A stretch of 64,000 nucleotides of DNA from CAYSRJ01 sp964521865 (lineage in GTDB: Bacteria; Spirochaetota; B62-G9; DRHN01). The position numbers and the translations under genes were made by a program. The DNA lies in assembly GCA_964521865.1 (NCBI GenBank), contig CAZFTJ010000022.1:8533-72532 (forward strand), in the 5' to 3' direction. The notes beneath the pieces were generated by a model. The model saw only the letters and a program-made list of their open reading frames with translations. It had not been told where the DNA came from and did no database searches. Every line of letters starts with the position of its first letter. Position 1 is the stretch's first letter. Positions 27,352 to 36,239 of the stretch are shown piece by piece.

Positions 27352-28269
27352 TCAGTGGTTATGTATTCTTTTCGAAATTGGAGCAAAACTCTGCATAAGA
27401 CCCGTATTGGAGAAGGAATAGATGCAGAGCGCACCCCATATGAGTGAAAAACTCACCACATGAACCGGAGTAAAGGATTCCTTGAACACGACGACGCCTA
27501 TGATAAGCTGGAGGCTCGGTGCGAGGTACTGGATGAAACCGACTGTAGACAGCGGTATTCGCCGGGCGCCGTGTGCAAACCAGAGAAGCGGTGTCGCCGT
27601 AACCAGCCCGGCGCATACAAGCATGATGTGGGAAACAACCGACACAGACCCGAGAGCTCCTGTTCCGTCCATTTGTTTGAGCATGATGAAAGTGAGCGCA
27701 GCAGGTGAAAGAATAATGGTCTCGATTAAAAGGCCGATGAGAGAACCTGCATGGGAGGTCTTTCTGAGCAGGCCGTAAAATGCGAAGGAGAATGCCAGAG
27801 AAAGGGCTATCCAGGGCACTTTTCCGTACTGGAGCGTCATGTACAACACTCCTGCAAAGGCAAGGGCGACCGAGACCGCCTGCCAGAAACTAAGCCGTTC
27901 ACGGAGAAGCAGCATACCCAACAGCACATTGAGCAGAGGATTGATGAAGTAGCCCATGCTTGTTTCGACGATATGCCCTGCATTGACCGCCCAGATATAA
28001 ATAAACCAGTTTGTACCGAGGGTTACCGCGCTGAGCAGAAAATAGAGCCTGTATCGCCATGATGATACCGCCTGTTTTAATTCCTGCATTCTGTGCTGCA
28101 TAAAAAGAAGTATGACGACGATGATAAAGGACCAGAGAATTCTGTGTGCAATTATCTGTGAAGCGGGTACGCTCTTGAGGGCTTTCCAATAGAGAGGCAG
28201 TATCCCCCACAGGGAGAATGCGCCTACGGCGTACCAACTCCCTACGATTCGTTCACGATTTCTTTCCAT
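27352..28269 (-). CDS. rarD: RarD-type EamA transporter
   Basis: A 305-residue inner-membrane protein with about ten hydrophobic segments in two EamA repeats. The N-terminal GSWYAVGAFSLWGILPLYWKAL, the AHRILWS motif and NPLLNVLLG are typical of RarD permeases. The substrate is unknown. The start at 28269 is chosen by family length; upstream in-frame starts exist at 28284 and 28326, none with a strong ribosome site. It converges on rsmA with only three bases between stops. Confidence 0.88.
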   Translation of the reverse strand: MERNRERIVGSWYAVGAFSLWGILPLYWKALKSVPASQIIAHRILWSFIIVVILLFMQHRMQELKQAVSSWRYRLYFLLSAVTLGTNWFIYIWAVNAGHIVETSMGYFINPLLNVLLGMLLLRERLSFWQAVSVALAFAGVLYMTLQYGKVPWIALSLAFSFAFYGLLRKTSHAGSLIGLLIETIILSPAALTFIMLKQMDGTGALGSVSVVSHIMLVCAGLVTATPLLWFAHGARRIPLSTVGFIQYLAPSLQLIIGVVVFKESFTPVHVVSFSLIWGALCIYSFSNTGLMQSFAPISKRIHNH

Positions 28270-28394
28270 TTTTTGTCCGGGCATACTCGGTTGAATGTAC
28301 TCCGCGAAAATGGTTATTTCAAACATATTCTCAGGCTGCTGTTAGGTGCATGCGGATAAGCGGTGGAGGAGGCGGTTATACCCGCAGGCGAGCA

Positions 28395-28880
28395 TTATGA
28401 CGACAGCCTCTGTTCCAGTTCTTTCAGATAGCTTTTTTTGTGCAGGAGCATTTTATCCTCACCATGTGTGGATCTGTCAAGAGATTTCAGGCCCACGAAG
28501 AGTTCTTTTATCAGCTCCTCGAGTGTCTTTACATTGCCCGGCGCATTGTTTACCGTCATCTTGAAAATCACCCTGTTGTCCTTTGAGAGCGTGTTCGCCC
28601 TGGCGTTCGCTTCGTTTTGCATCTTCGGCACGATGTCTCTTTCCAGCCTGGTGAGGAATCTGGCGAAGGTAAGTATCTGATTGTACAGGTTGTCGAGATC
28701 ATATCCGGTTGCGTCGTAGTACTGGTTGGCATTGAGCAGATCTTCTATGTCCATCCAGTCGTTTTTGGAAATGTCGGATTCGAACAGGTAGCTTTTGACA
28801 AAGTTGTTGCTGCTGAATATATAGTACCGTTCTTTGAGCTTTTCAATTGTGTCGAATATTTTCTGATCTTTTAATAACAT
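28395..28880 (-). CDS. Conserved-looking hypothetical protein
   Basis: A 161-residue soluble, mostly helical protein rich in Leu, Asn and Asp, with no signal peptide, Cys pairs or known motif. The start at 28880 (MLLKDQKIFDTIEKL) is preferred over 28910 because the longer frame adds only a short atypical stretch. It lies downstream of the HAD gene on the same strand. I do not recognise the family. Confidence 0.6.
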   Translation of the reverse strand: MLLKDQKIFDTIEKLKERYYIFSSNNFVKSYLFESDISKNDWMDIEDLLNANQYYDATGYDLDNLYNQILTFARFLTRLERDIVPKMQNEANARANTLSKDNRVIFKMTVNNAPGNVKTLEELIKELFVGLKSLDRSTHGEDKMLLHKKSYLKELEQRLSS

Positions 28881-28969
28881 TTTGAACTTCAGCCCCCAAA
28901 ATAATAGCATCGAATGTTCGCTTTGTACATATTAATATATAAAAAACAGAGGGCTTTCGGAAAAAACTT

Positions 28970-29680
28970 TTACAGGAAAACGGCATTTCTCTTCATCGTA
29001 TCGATGATACAGAGTGCTGCGCTGAAGTCCTGGCCGGCGGTAAACCGATTCGGTACGGCAATGCTTTTCATGCCGGCATTTGACGCTGCCGTTATGCCGG
29101 TGCCGCTGTCCTCGAACACGAGACAGCGCTCCGGTGAAATCCCCGATTTTCGGGTCAGGAATTCGTATATTTCAGGGTCCGGTTTGCTCTTTTGAACGTC
29201 TCTTCCCGTTGCGGTAAAGGCAAACCGGTCTGTAAGACCGAGCCCTCCGAGTATGATTTGAACCTCCACGGGAAGCGCCGATGTGGCAAGCGCCAGCGTC
29301 AAACGGGGATGAGACGACACATGGTCTATAAAATCGGGAACACCGGGTCTGGCCACGGTTTTTATGCAGCGTGCGATCAACTTTTGATATGCAACGTTCT
29401 TTTTTCCCACGAGTGAATCGATTGAGTAAGAATTGCCGATGCCGTGCATATTCATGATGGTGCGAAAATACTCATCAGCCCTTTTCCCGATACAGCTTTG
29501 AATCCAGTATTGTTCGCTTATGCGTATGCTGAAGAGTTCAAGCGCTATATTGACTGATCTGAGCTGCAGCTCTTCATCATCCACGATGAGCCCGTTCATA
29601 TCGAGAATGACAAGCGATGCGCCCTCCAATGCATCGTGAAGAAAATTGTTTTTAAAATACCGTCTCTCGATATCGGTCAT
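28970..29680 (-). CDS. HAD-superfamily hydrolase with altered catalytic motif
   Basis: About 236 residues in the beta-phosphoglucomutase-like HAD group: motif I VILDMNGLIVDDEE, motif II ALATSALP, the motif III Lys in QKSKPDPEIY and motif IV VFEDSGTGI. The nucleophile Asp is present, but the second Asp of DxD is Asn (codon AAC), which removes the usual general acid/base. The cap domain (about 30-110) is present. It may be inactive, slow, or work on a substrate needing no acid. A TTG start at 29704 is an alternative. Confidence 0.82.
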   Translation of the reverse strand: MTDIERRYFKNNFLHDALEGASLVILDMNGLIVDDEELQLRSVNIALELFSIRISEQYWIQSCIGKRADEYFRTIMNMHGIGNSYSIDSLVGKKNVAYQKLIARCIKTVARPGVPDFIDHVSSHPRLTLALATSALPVEVQIILGGLGLTDRFAFTATGRDVQKSKPDPEIYEFLTRKSGISPERCLVFEDSGTGITAASNAGMKSIAVPNRFTAGQDFSAALCIIDTMKRNAVFL

Positions 29681-29734
29681 ACACTTTTCGGATCTTTCAA
29701 ACAACCCTTCCCGTTCGAATTTATTTGACGATTA

Positions 29735-30781
29735 TTACAGCAATTCCTCGAGCCGCGCTTTGATATCGTCGGGTGCCCGGGCGCCGATCCTTTCAATTGT
29801 TTTTGAAGCGACAAAGGAGGCGATTGTGCAGCACTTCTCAGGTTCTAATTTTTTTATCAGTCCGTATAAAAAACCGGCGGCAAAGTTGTCGCCTGCGCCT
29901 GTGGTGTCACGCACTTCAGTTATAAAGCTCGGTATTTTTACCATCTCTCCGGAGCATAAGAGGCAGGTATCGTCGGCACCGTTTTTTATAACGGCAATCT
30001 TACAGAGTCTCCCCATGTGTTTGACTGCAGCAGTGATATCCTTCTGTTCCCTGGTGTCGTACAGTATATGGGTCTCCATGGCATTTGCAAACACGATGTC
30101 GGCCGACTCTTCGATAATTTTAAGAAAATCGGAACGGTGGCGGTCGACCGCGAAGGGATCTGCAATATCGAACACGATCTTAACTCCGTTTTTTTTCGCA
30201 ATTTCAATAGCGCGGTTTACCGTCTCCTTCTGATTCTGCGTGTCCCACATGTATCCCGTAAAGTAGAAGAATCTCGATTTCTCGATCATGTCAGGCGCAA
30301 TATTTTTCGGAGAAAATTTTCTACACGCCCCTAAATAGGTGTTCATCGTTCTCTCCTTGTCCGGCGTAATGAGAACGATACATATACCCGTATCGGCCGA
30401 GGATTCACGCAGGTATGAAGAAATCCCCTTTTCCCGTATCTTTTCGGCGAATATGCGGCCGTACTCATCATGACCTATGCCGCCCGCAAGGGCGGTTCTG
30501 GCGCCGAGAATTGCAAGGGTTGCAATGGTGTTGGGACATGAGCCGCCCGCCTCCATAACAAGATTGCGGCCTTTGAGCTTTTGGATAAGTCGGTCCTTTC
30601 TTTTTTTATCAATGAGGTGCATGATACCCCTGTTCAGGCCGTTTGCAGAAAGAAAATCGTCATCCACAATCGCGAGAATATCGACAAGCGGGTTTCCCAG
30701 GCCCGACACATCGTAGAGAATTTCATGTTCCTCCCTGTCGTTCGTATCCGGCAATGCATCAGGATTTGCTTTTCTGCCCAC
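29735..30781 (-). CDS. PfkB-family sugar/nucleoside kinase, adenosine-kinase-like
   Basis: A 348-residue kinase with the PfkB landmarks: SGLGNPLVDILA at the start, GGSCPNTIATLAILG, and the C-terminal ATP/anion-hole signature DTTGAGDNFAAGF. Overall it resembles adenosine-kinase-like members, and its GTG start (preceded by GGGG) overlaps the adenosine deaminase gene by 23 bases. Together they would share adenosine as substrate: one phosphorylates it to AMP and the other removes the amino group. Ribokinase-like specificity remains possible. Confidence 0.88.
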   Translation of the reverse strand: MGRKANPDALPDTNDREEHEILYDVSGLGNPLVDILAIVDDDFLSANGLNRGIMHLIDKKRKDRLIQKLKGRNLVMEAGGSCPNTIATLAILGARTALAGGIGHDEYGRIFAEKIREKGISSYLRESSADTGICIVLITPDKERTMNTYLGACRKFSPKNIAPDMIEKSRFFYFTGYMWDTQNQKETVNRAIEIAKKNGVKIVFDIADPFAVDRHRSDFLKIIEESADIVFANAMETHILYDTREQKDITAAVKHMGRLCKIAVIKNGADDTCLLCSGEMVKIPSFITEVRDTTGAGDNFAAGFLYGLIKKLEPEKCCTIASFVASKTIERIGARAPDDIKARLEELL

Positions 30782-31892
30782 CGTTTTTTCCCCTTCTGTT
30801 TGAGTCTTTCAATTTAGCGAAGCCCGGTTTGATTGTGTTGTAGATAAGATCGAGCCGCTGGGGGAAGGAAATGAAGGCGCTCTTCATAGCGTTCAAGGTG
30901 AGTTTTTCGATATCGCGGAGCGAGAGATTGAACTGGCTGGATGCTGTTGCAAGCTCCTTTGTAAGCGTCGTACCGCTCATGAGCCTGTTGTCGGTGTTCA
31001 GGGTTACTCTGAATCCGTTTCTGTAGAACAGTGGGAAGGGATGGTACCGGAGGTCGGGTACCGCACCTGTATGGAGGTTGCTTGAAAGGCATACCTCGAG
31101 AGGAACCCTCCTGTCGAGCACATACCGGGCGAGGTTTCCTATTTCGATAATTTTCATATTCGCCTCCATAATGTCGTCCTTCAAATGAAGGCCGTGACCT
31201 ATTCTGTGGGTGCCGCAGAACTGAAGCGCCTGCCAGATCGATTCCTTTCCGAATGCCTCTCCCGCATGGATACTGATATAAAAATTGCTTCTCTGTATGT
31301 AGTGAAATGCCGCCAGGTGATCTTTCGGCGGGTAGCCGAGCTCATCGCCTGCAAGATCGAATCCGACAACCCCCTGATCCCTGTACCGTACGGCGCATTC
31401 CGCCATCTTGAGGCTCGTTTCGGGAGGCATATTTCTCATTGCACATATGATGAGACCGAAGGCTACACCGAAGGCGCGAGCACCTTCCCTGAGACCGTAC
31501 AGCACCGATTCGACCACCTGATCGTAGCTGAGTCCCTGCCTGGTATGAAACAGCGGTGAAAATCTGGTTTCCACATAGACGACGCCGTCCTTCTTCATAT
31601 CCTCCATCATTTCGTAGGCGACCCTGTACAGGGCTTCCTCGGTCTGCATGATACCGGTTGTAATCTTGAAGCCTTTGAGATACTCGGCAAGGCTTCCCTT
31701 GTTTGTGCCGTCGAAAAACCAGAGCCTGAGTTTTTCCGGGTCTTTTTCCGGGAGCTCGAGCCTGTGGCCGTGTGCAAGCGCAACAATGGTTTCGGGGCGC
31801 AGTCCCCCGTCGAGGTGATCGTGGAGCAGTACTTTCGGTGTTTTTCGCAGCAGTTCCACGGTAAGAGGAGCGGATACAGTCCCGTTACTCAT
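30759..31892 (-). CDS. add: Adenosine deaminase
   Basis: A 377-residue metal-dependent deaminase converting adenosine to inosine. Zinc ligands and catalytic residues: LLHDHLDGGL, ISIHAGEAFG (His and Glu), HRIGHG and the LNTDN motif near the C-terminus. The length is close to eukaryote-like and actinobacterial ADAs, slightly longer than E. coli Add because of a Lys-rich tail (RRGKNGGQKSKS). The overlap with the kinase gene supports a joint purine-salvage role. Confidence 0.95.
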   Translation of the reverse strand: MSNGTVSAPLTVELLRKTPKVLLHDHLDGGLRPETIVALAHGHRLELPEKDPEKLRLWFFDGTNKGSLAEYLKGFKITTGIMQTEEALYRVAYEMMEDMKKDGVVYVETRFSPLFHTRQGLSYDQVVESVLYGLREGARAFGVAFGLIICAMRNMPPETSLKMAECAVRYRDQGVVGFDLAGDELGYPPKDHLAAFHYIQRSNFYISIHAGEAFGKESIWQALQFCGTHRIGHGLHLKDDIMEANMKIIEIGNLARYVLDRRVPLEVCLSSNLHTGAVPDLRYHPFPLFYRNGFRVTLNTDNRLMSGTTLTKELATASSQFNLSLRDIEKLTLNAMKSAFISFPQRLDLIYNTIKPGFAKLKDSNRRGKNGGQKSKS

Positions 31893-32066
31893 CTCTTTTG
31901 TTCCCGTATATTCAATATAATGCCCCCGTCATCGGGTTGAAATTCCGGCTTGCAGTTACTTTAACATAAAGTAAAAAAAAATACCACGGTATCGAAGAAA
32001 AAAAGTTCTCTTTTATTATACATGTCAATTCCGGGTACATCGGAATAATAACGCTTACCGGCGGCA

Positions 32067-32807
32067 TTACAATCCTTTCAATAAATTCCTTTTATGGGCA
32101 CTGTGTGAACAATAAATAAACAACAGGCTGAAGCCCATCAATACACTTGACGCGACAGCCGGATGCATCAGTGAGTCTCCTTTCAGGCTGTAATCAAATA
32201 GATCGACGAGATAGGTGAGTGGGGATATGAATGCAATCGATTTTAAAAATCCCCGTATCCCCTTGAGGGGGATAAAGATGCCGCTGATGAATATCATGGG
32301 AAACCTGACAAGAGAGGACAGCATCATCACATTCGACGGCGATCTTCCGGAAAAGGATGAGAGGAGCGCGCCGAGGGAAGAAAAACAGAAAGACCCGATG
32401 ACGATTCCAACAATCAGGGTGAGGTACAGAATGCTGTAGCGGATGAAGACGAGGCCTGCACCAAGAACAACGCTGTTCACGATGATGCCGAACAGCATTC
32501 CAGCAGCAACATCGCCGAGCAGAATAGTGAATACGGTTACCGGAAAACAGAGGAGCCGCTCATAGGTTCTGAAGCTTTTTTCCCACGGTGTAATCAACGG
32601 GCCGACCGACGATGCAGTGAAGAAAAGCGACATTGCCAGGAGGCCCGGGTATAACTCGTGAAAGCTGATATTCCTCCCCATAAAAAACGCAATAAACATG
32701 AAGAAGGGCAATAGCAGGCCGAAAATAAGCACAGGAGCCTTGGTGTAGTAGACGCGTATATTTTTACCGGCAACAACGGCAATCCCCCGAAGATTCTGAA
32801 CATACAT
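32067..32807 (-). CDS. ABC-2 type exporter permease
   Basis: About 246 residues with six hydrophobic segments in the ABC-2 pattern. A charged N-terminal amphipathic stretch (NLRGIAVVAGKNIRVYY) comes first, and a conserved region near the C-terminal third (RFPMIFISGIFIPLKGIRGFLKSIAFISPLTYLVDLF is split around it) matches DrrB/NodJ permeases. ATG 32807 has AGAGAGA upstream and is preferred to GTG 32849. It follows the ATPase gene on the same strand. The exported substrate is unknown. Confidence 0.88.
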   Translation of the reverse strand: MYVQNLRGIAVVAGKNIRVYYTKAPVLIFGLLLPFFMFIAFFMGRNISFHELYPGLLAMSLFFTASSVGPLITPWEKSFRTYERLLCFPVTVFTILLGDVAAGMLFGIIVNSVVLGAGLVFIRYSILYLTLIVGIVIGSFCFSSLGALLSSFSGRSPSNVMMLSSLVRFPMIFISGIFIPLKGIRGFLKSIAFISPLTYLVDLFDYSLKGDSLMHPAVASSVLMGFSLLFIYCSHSAHKRNLLKGL

Positions 32808-32902
32808 GTAGATTCTCTCTTTCAACATCGAACTTTTTTGTTGTTCCACGAACGATTGCTTATTTTAACCATGATTCATACGTATATGCGCGTTGAATAC
32901 GG

Positions 32903-33832
32903 CTAATCGCGTCCATCGGTGATTGCAACGAATACATCTTCGAGGCTTGTTCTGCAGATCTCGAGAGAATTGATCACGAGCTTTTTCTCTTCTGCGAAGC
33001 GGCAAAGGAATTTAACGAGTAAATCGGGGTTTCCGGTATAGAGTTTCCATTTATCGCCCGTCTTTTCGGTACGACTTATGAGTTCTGTATTGTTCTCCGG
33101 TATGATATCAACCGGCTCATGAAACGACACCTCAACGGATCGTGTCTGTTCGTAAGCCTTTCTTAAAACATCGGGCCGGTCGACTGCTACGATTTTCCCC
33201 TCGTTGATTATTCCCACCCTGTCGCTCAGAAGGTTTGCCTCGTTTATATTGTGGGTGGTGAGAAACACAGTCGTGCCTCTGCTGTTTATATTTTTTATCA
33301 GCTTTCTGATAAGCCTCTGGCTCTGAACATCGAGCCCCGACATCGGTTCGTCCAGAAAGAGTAGTGCGGGATCGTGCGCAAGCGCACTCGCAATATTGAC
33401 TCTCTGTTTCAAGCCTTTTGAAAGAGTCCGTGCAGGAACATGTCTTCTTTCAAAGAGTTCAAATTGACCGAGGAGCGCTGAGGCCCTTGCCCTGAGCTCT
33501 TTTCGCGGTATGCCGTAGAATTTCCCTGCAAGAACAATATTCTGAAGAGGCGTCAGGTCCTGGTAAATATTTCCCATTTCAGGAATGATGCCCATTATTG
33601 ATTTGGCCTTTACGGTGTTTTTAAGCACGTCGAGCCCGTTGATGAAGACCTTTCCAGCATCCGGCGTAAGGGTGCCGGTGAGAAGACGAATGGTCGTTGT
33701 TTTTCCTGCGCCGTTCGGTCCTAAAAATCCGAAAATTTCACCCCTTGCTACGGAGAAAGAGATATTGTTTATTGCTGTAACACCGTTGAACCCTTTCGTG
33801 AGGTTTTTTACTTCGATAATGGATTCCGTCAT
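32903..33832 (-). CDS. ABC exporter ATPase (DrrA-like)
   Basis: A 309-residue ATPase with Walker A GPNGAGKTT, a Q-loop, the signature LSKGLKQRVNIA, Walker B LLFLDEPMSGLD and the H-loop His in TTHNINEA, followed by about 85 residues typical of the C-terminal extension of DrrA/CcmA-type exporters. AAGGGG precedes the ATG. It pairs with the ABC-2 permease downstream. Confidence 0.93.
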   Translation of the reverse strand: MTESIIEVKNLTKGFNGVTAINNISFSVARGEIFGFLGPNGAGKTTTIRLLTGTLTPDAGKVFINGLDVLKNTVKAKSIMGIIPEMGNIYQDLTPLQNIVLAGKFYGIPRKELRARASALLGQFELFERRHVPARTLSKGLKQRVNIASALAHDPALLFLDEPMSGLDVQSQRLIRKLIKNINSRGTTVFLTTHNINEANLLSDRVGIINEGKIVAVDRPDVLRKAYEQTRSVEVSFHEPVDIIPENNTELISRTEKTGDKWKLYTGNPDLLVKFLCRFAEEKKLVINSLEICRTSLEDVFVAITDGRD

Positions 33833-33843
33833 TGGACATCCCC

Positions 33844-34395
33844 TTATACACGTGGAACAGGATACCCGGCTTCATCAAGCACGGCGAAAAGCTGTTTTCG
33901 TGCATCGGCGTATTCGTCGGTAAACAGTGGAGCGCATTTTTGTATCGACGTCTCCTCGGCAATGAGCTTCGCTGCAAAACCCATGCATGCGGGCTGGCCG
34001 CATTTACCGCAGTTTGTTCGCGGCAGGAGCCTGTACATACCAAGAACGTTCAGCTGAGCCCGTGTTTTGTAGCTCGGTTCGATCTCATGTCTTTTGTCGT
34101 ACGTCCTGTTGATAACCGACTTCAGATGTTTCAGCACCTTTTCGGCATCCTCCCTATCCTCGAGACCGGAAACAAAAATCTTCTTTCTATGCAGGGTAAT
34201 GCCGTGACCGCCGAGCTTAAAGTGGAGGGTCTTATTTTTCGGGTCGTATATGGTTCCCTTCATGACGGCGTTGAGATAGGGAAAAACTGTGCTGATGTCG
34301 TCAGTGCATTCCGCGGAAGCTGCAACGATTTCAGCTTCTCCGGGGCGGCACGGCGGAAAGAATGTGGTGATGTTGTCGAAGCCCTTCAGCAACAT
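33844..34395 (-). CDS. Fe-S cluster domain protein
   Basis: A 183-residue protein with an unrecognised N-terminal domain (about 120 residues) and a C-terminal four-cysteine Fe-S domain, NCGKCGQPACMGFAAKL followed by a fourth Cys in IQKCAPL. This resembles the 4Fe-4S domain of corrinoid/CO-dehydrogenase-associated and RnfB-like proteins. GAGGAGG lies just before ATG 34395. It sits 11 bases upstream of the ABC exporter ATPase, so it belongs to that transcript. An electron-transfer or cluster-sensing role is inferred. Confidence 0.78.
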   Translation of the reverse strand: MLLKGFDNITTFFPPCRPGEAEIVAASAECTDDISTVFPYLNAVMKGTIYDPKNKTLHFKLGGHGITLHRKKIFVSGLEDREDAEKVLKHLKSVINRTYDKRHEIEPSYKTRAQLNVLGMYRLLPRTNCGKCGQPACMGFAAKLIAEETSIQKCAPLFTDEYADARKQLFAVLDEAGYPVPRV

Positions 34396-34676
34396 ACGCC
34401 CTCCTCGGTGATTGACAGTCATTTTTAAACTTTTTATTATTCGGCATCATCAATTCGTCTTCAACCTTCGCTTTTATGTAAAAATCCGGGATAGACTTTC
34501 CGTTGAGCGGTGTAACGACCAAAAAATGCGCACAGCGTTTCATGAAAACGGATACGTCGCCGCTTCGCCGTGCAGCAATAAAAAACTTTTCCGTGAAGCT
34601 GATGAACATACGGCATCGTGCTCCCCAGGAATCTAATATAAAGGATTTTGTTGACAAATACAACAATATTATAATA

Positions 34677-35804
34677 TTAAAAATATAGAAATGAATTGAC
34701 TATTGTTTTTTTTCTGCATTGTGGAAGATCGAGGTTGCATTCCGGAAATAGGAAGCATGTCCTCTTACAGATCGATACGAGCATGAGCATGACCGGCACC
34801 TCGATGAAGACCCCGACAACGGTCGCGAGAGCCGCACCTGAAGAGAGGCCGAACAGGGTGGCTGCCGTTGCTATTGCCACTTCAAAATGGTTTGAAGCGC
34901 CTATCATGGCGGCCGGTGCCGCGTCATGGTAGGAGAGTTTCAATATACGTGCAATCACGAAGTACCCGATGCTGAAGATAAGGATCGTTTGAATGAAGAA
35001 GGGAATTGCAATCCACACAATGGTAAGCGGGTTTGAAATGATGATCTCTCCCTTGAATGAAAATAGAAGTATCAGGGTGACGAGAAGGGCGATGATGCTG
35101 ACCGGTGTAAGGATGTGAAGAAACTTTTCGCTGAACCAGTCGATACCCTTTGCATTGATAATCCATTTTCTCGAGAAATACCCTGCTATAAGGGGTAGGC
35201 CGACGTATATAGTCACCGAAAAGAGTATCGTCTTCCAGGGAATGAGCATCGCGTTTACCCCTAAAAGAAAACCGCCGAGCGGTGCATAGAGAAAGAGCAT
35301 GGTCAGTGAATTGATGGCAACCATCACCAGTGTAAGCCCGTCGTTTCCTCTGGACAGGTAACTCTACATCAGCACCATGGCAGTGCAGAGCGCTATGCCT
35401 AATAGAATCGCCCCTGAAACGTAGCTTCTCCAGAGCTCGACTTCCCGGCCTGTCTTGATGATTTCCGTTCCGGGCAGAAGACCCCTGAATACATCTCCTA
35501 AAAAAAAGGTCGCGATCAGGTACATGGTGAAAGGCTTGACAGCCCAGTTGATGAAGAGCGTCATGCCGACGGGCTTCGGGGTCTTTGCGGCGCTTACCAC
35601 CTCCGCGAAATCGATTTTTACCATGATAGGGTACATCATGAAAAAAAGACAGATTGCAATGGGGATAGAAACCTGGTAAACCGACAGAGAATCTAATGTG
35701 ACGGCGAATCCGGGAGCTGTTTTACCGAGAAGTATTCCTACACCGATGCAGGTAAGCACCCAGATGGTAAGATATTTCTCAAAAACGTTCAGCCCCTTTT
35801 TCAT
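34677..35804 (-). pseudogene. ACR3-type arsenite efflux permease with in-frame amber codon
   Basis: The frame from 35804 to 34677 (376 codons) matches an ACR3 arsenite/H+ antiporter throughout: about ten membrane segments, the conserved Cys in LCTAMVLM, and VAINSLTMLFLYAPLGGF. A single TAG at 35364-35366 interrupts it, directly before SYLSRG, where the family has Trp (TGG). Both sides stay in the same frame, so one base change explains it. Translation would give a 146-residue fragment, with possible restart at an internal ATG for 216 residues. A sequencing error or recent inactivation are both possible. GGGAG precedes the ATG. Confidence 0.9.
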
Positions 35805-35922
35805 ACGATTCTCCCTTTATACATTAACATGCATACACAAATATACATATGCTGTATATTCTGGAACATCAGTATTGTAACCGGTTTTTGGGGTCCACAT
35901 ACTATAGCAAATCCAGTTTGTT

Positions 35923-36156
35923 TCAGGCTCCGATGTGTTCCCTGATCTTCTCAACCGAAAGAACTTTGCCGAATGATTTCACATCTTCATTTACGACAAG
36001 GGCCGGGGTCATCATAACCCCGTATTTCATAATTTCATCTACATCTGTTACTTTTCGGATTTCAGCCTCGATACCCGTCTGTTTCAGTGCAGCAACTGTA
36101 TTTTCCTCTAACTTTCTGCACTTGGGGCAGCCTGTTCCGAGAATTTTTATTACCAT
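35923..36156 (-). CDS. Thioredoxin-like small redox protein
   Basis: A 77-residue thioredoxin-fold protein of the redox-active disulfide type. It starts MVIKILGTGCPKCRKLEENT, with a CPKC active site, and keeps the cis-Pro in MMTPALVV. AGGAGG lies seven bases before ATG 36156; the longer frame adds no homologous sequence. It lies between the ArsP-like permease and the ACR3 gene, a common place for this family in arsenic operons, where it may supply thiols for arsenic handling. Confidence 0.9.
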   Translation of the reverse strand: MVIKILGTGCPKCRKLEENTVAALKQTGIEAEIRKVTDVDEIMKYGVMMTPALVVNEDVKSFGKVLSVEKIREHIGA

Positions 36157-36239
36157 CGTAACTCCTCCTGTATATCTGTTTTCCGGATACTTCGCGTCCG
36201 GATAATGCATATATGTCTGTGGTGCACAGGTGAGCAGCA

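Noticed and set aside
34331..34609. Minus-strand ORF of up to 111 codons between ACR3 and the Fe-S gene
   Set aside because: It runs into the Fe-S gene in another frame, has no ribosome site and no recognisable motif.
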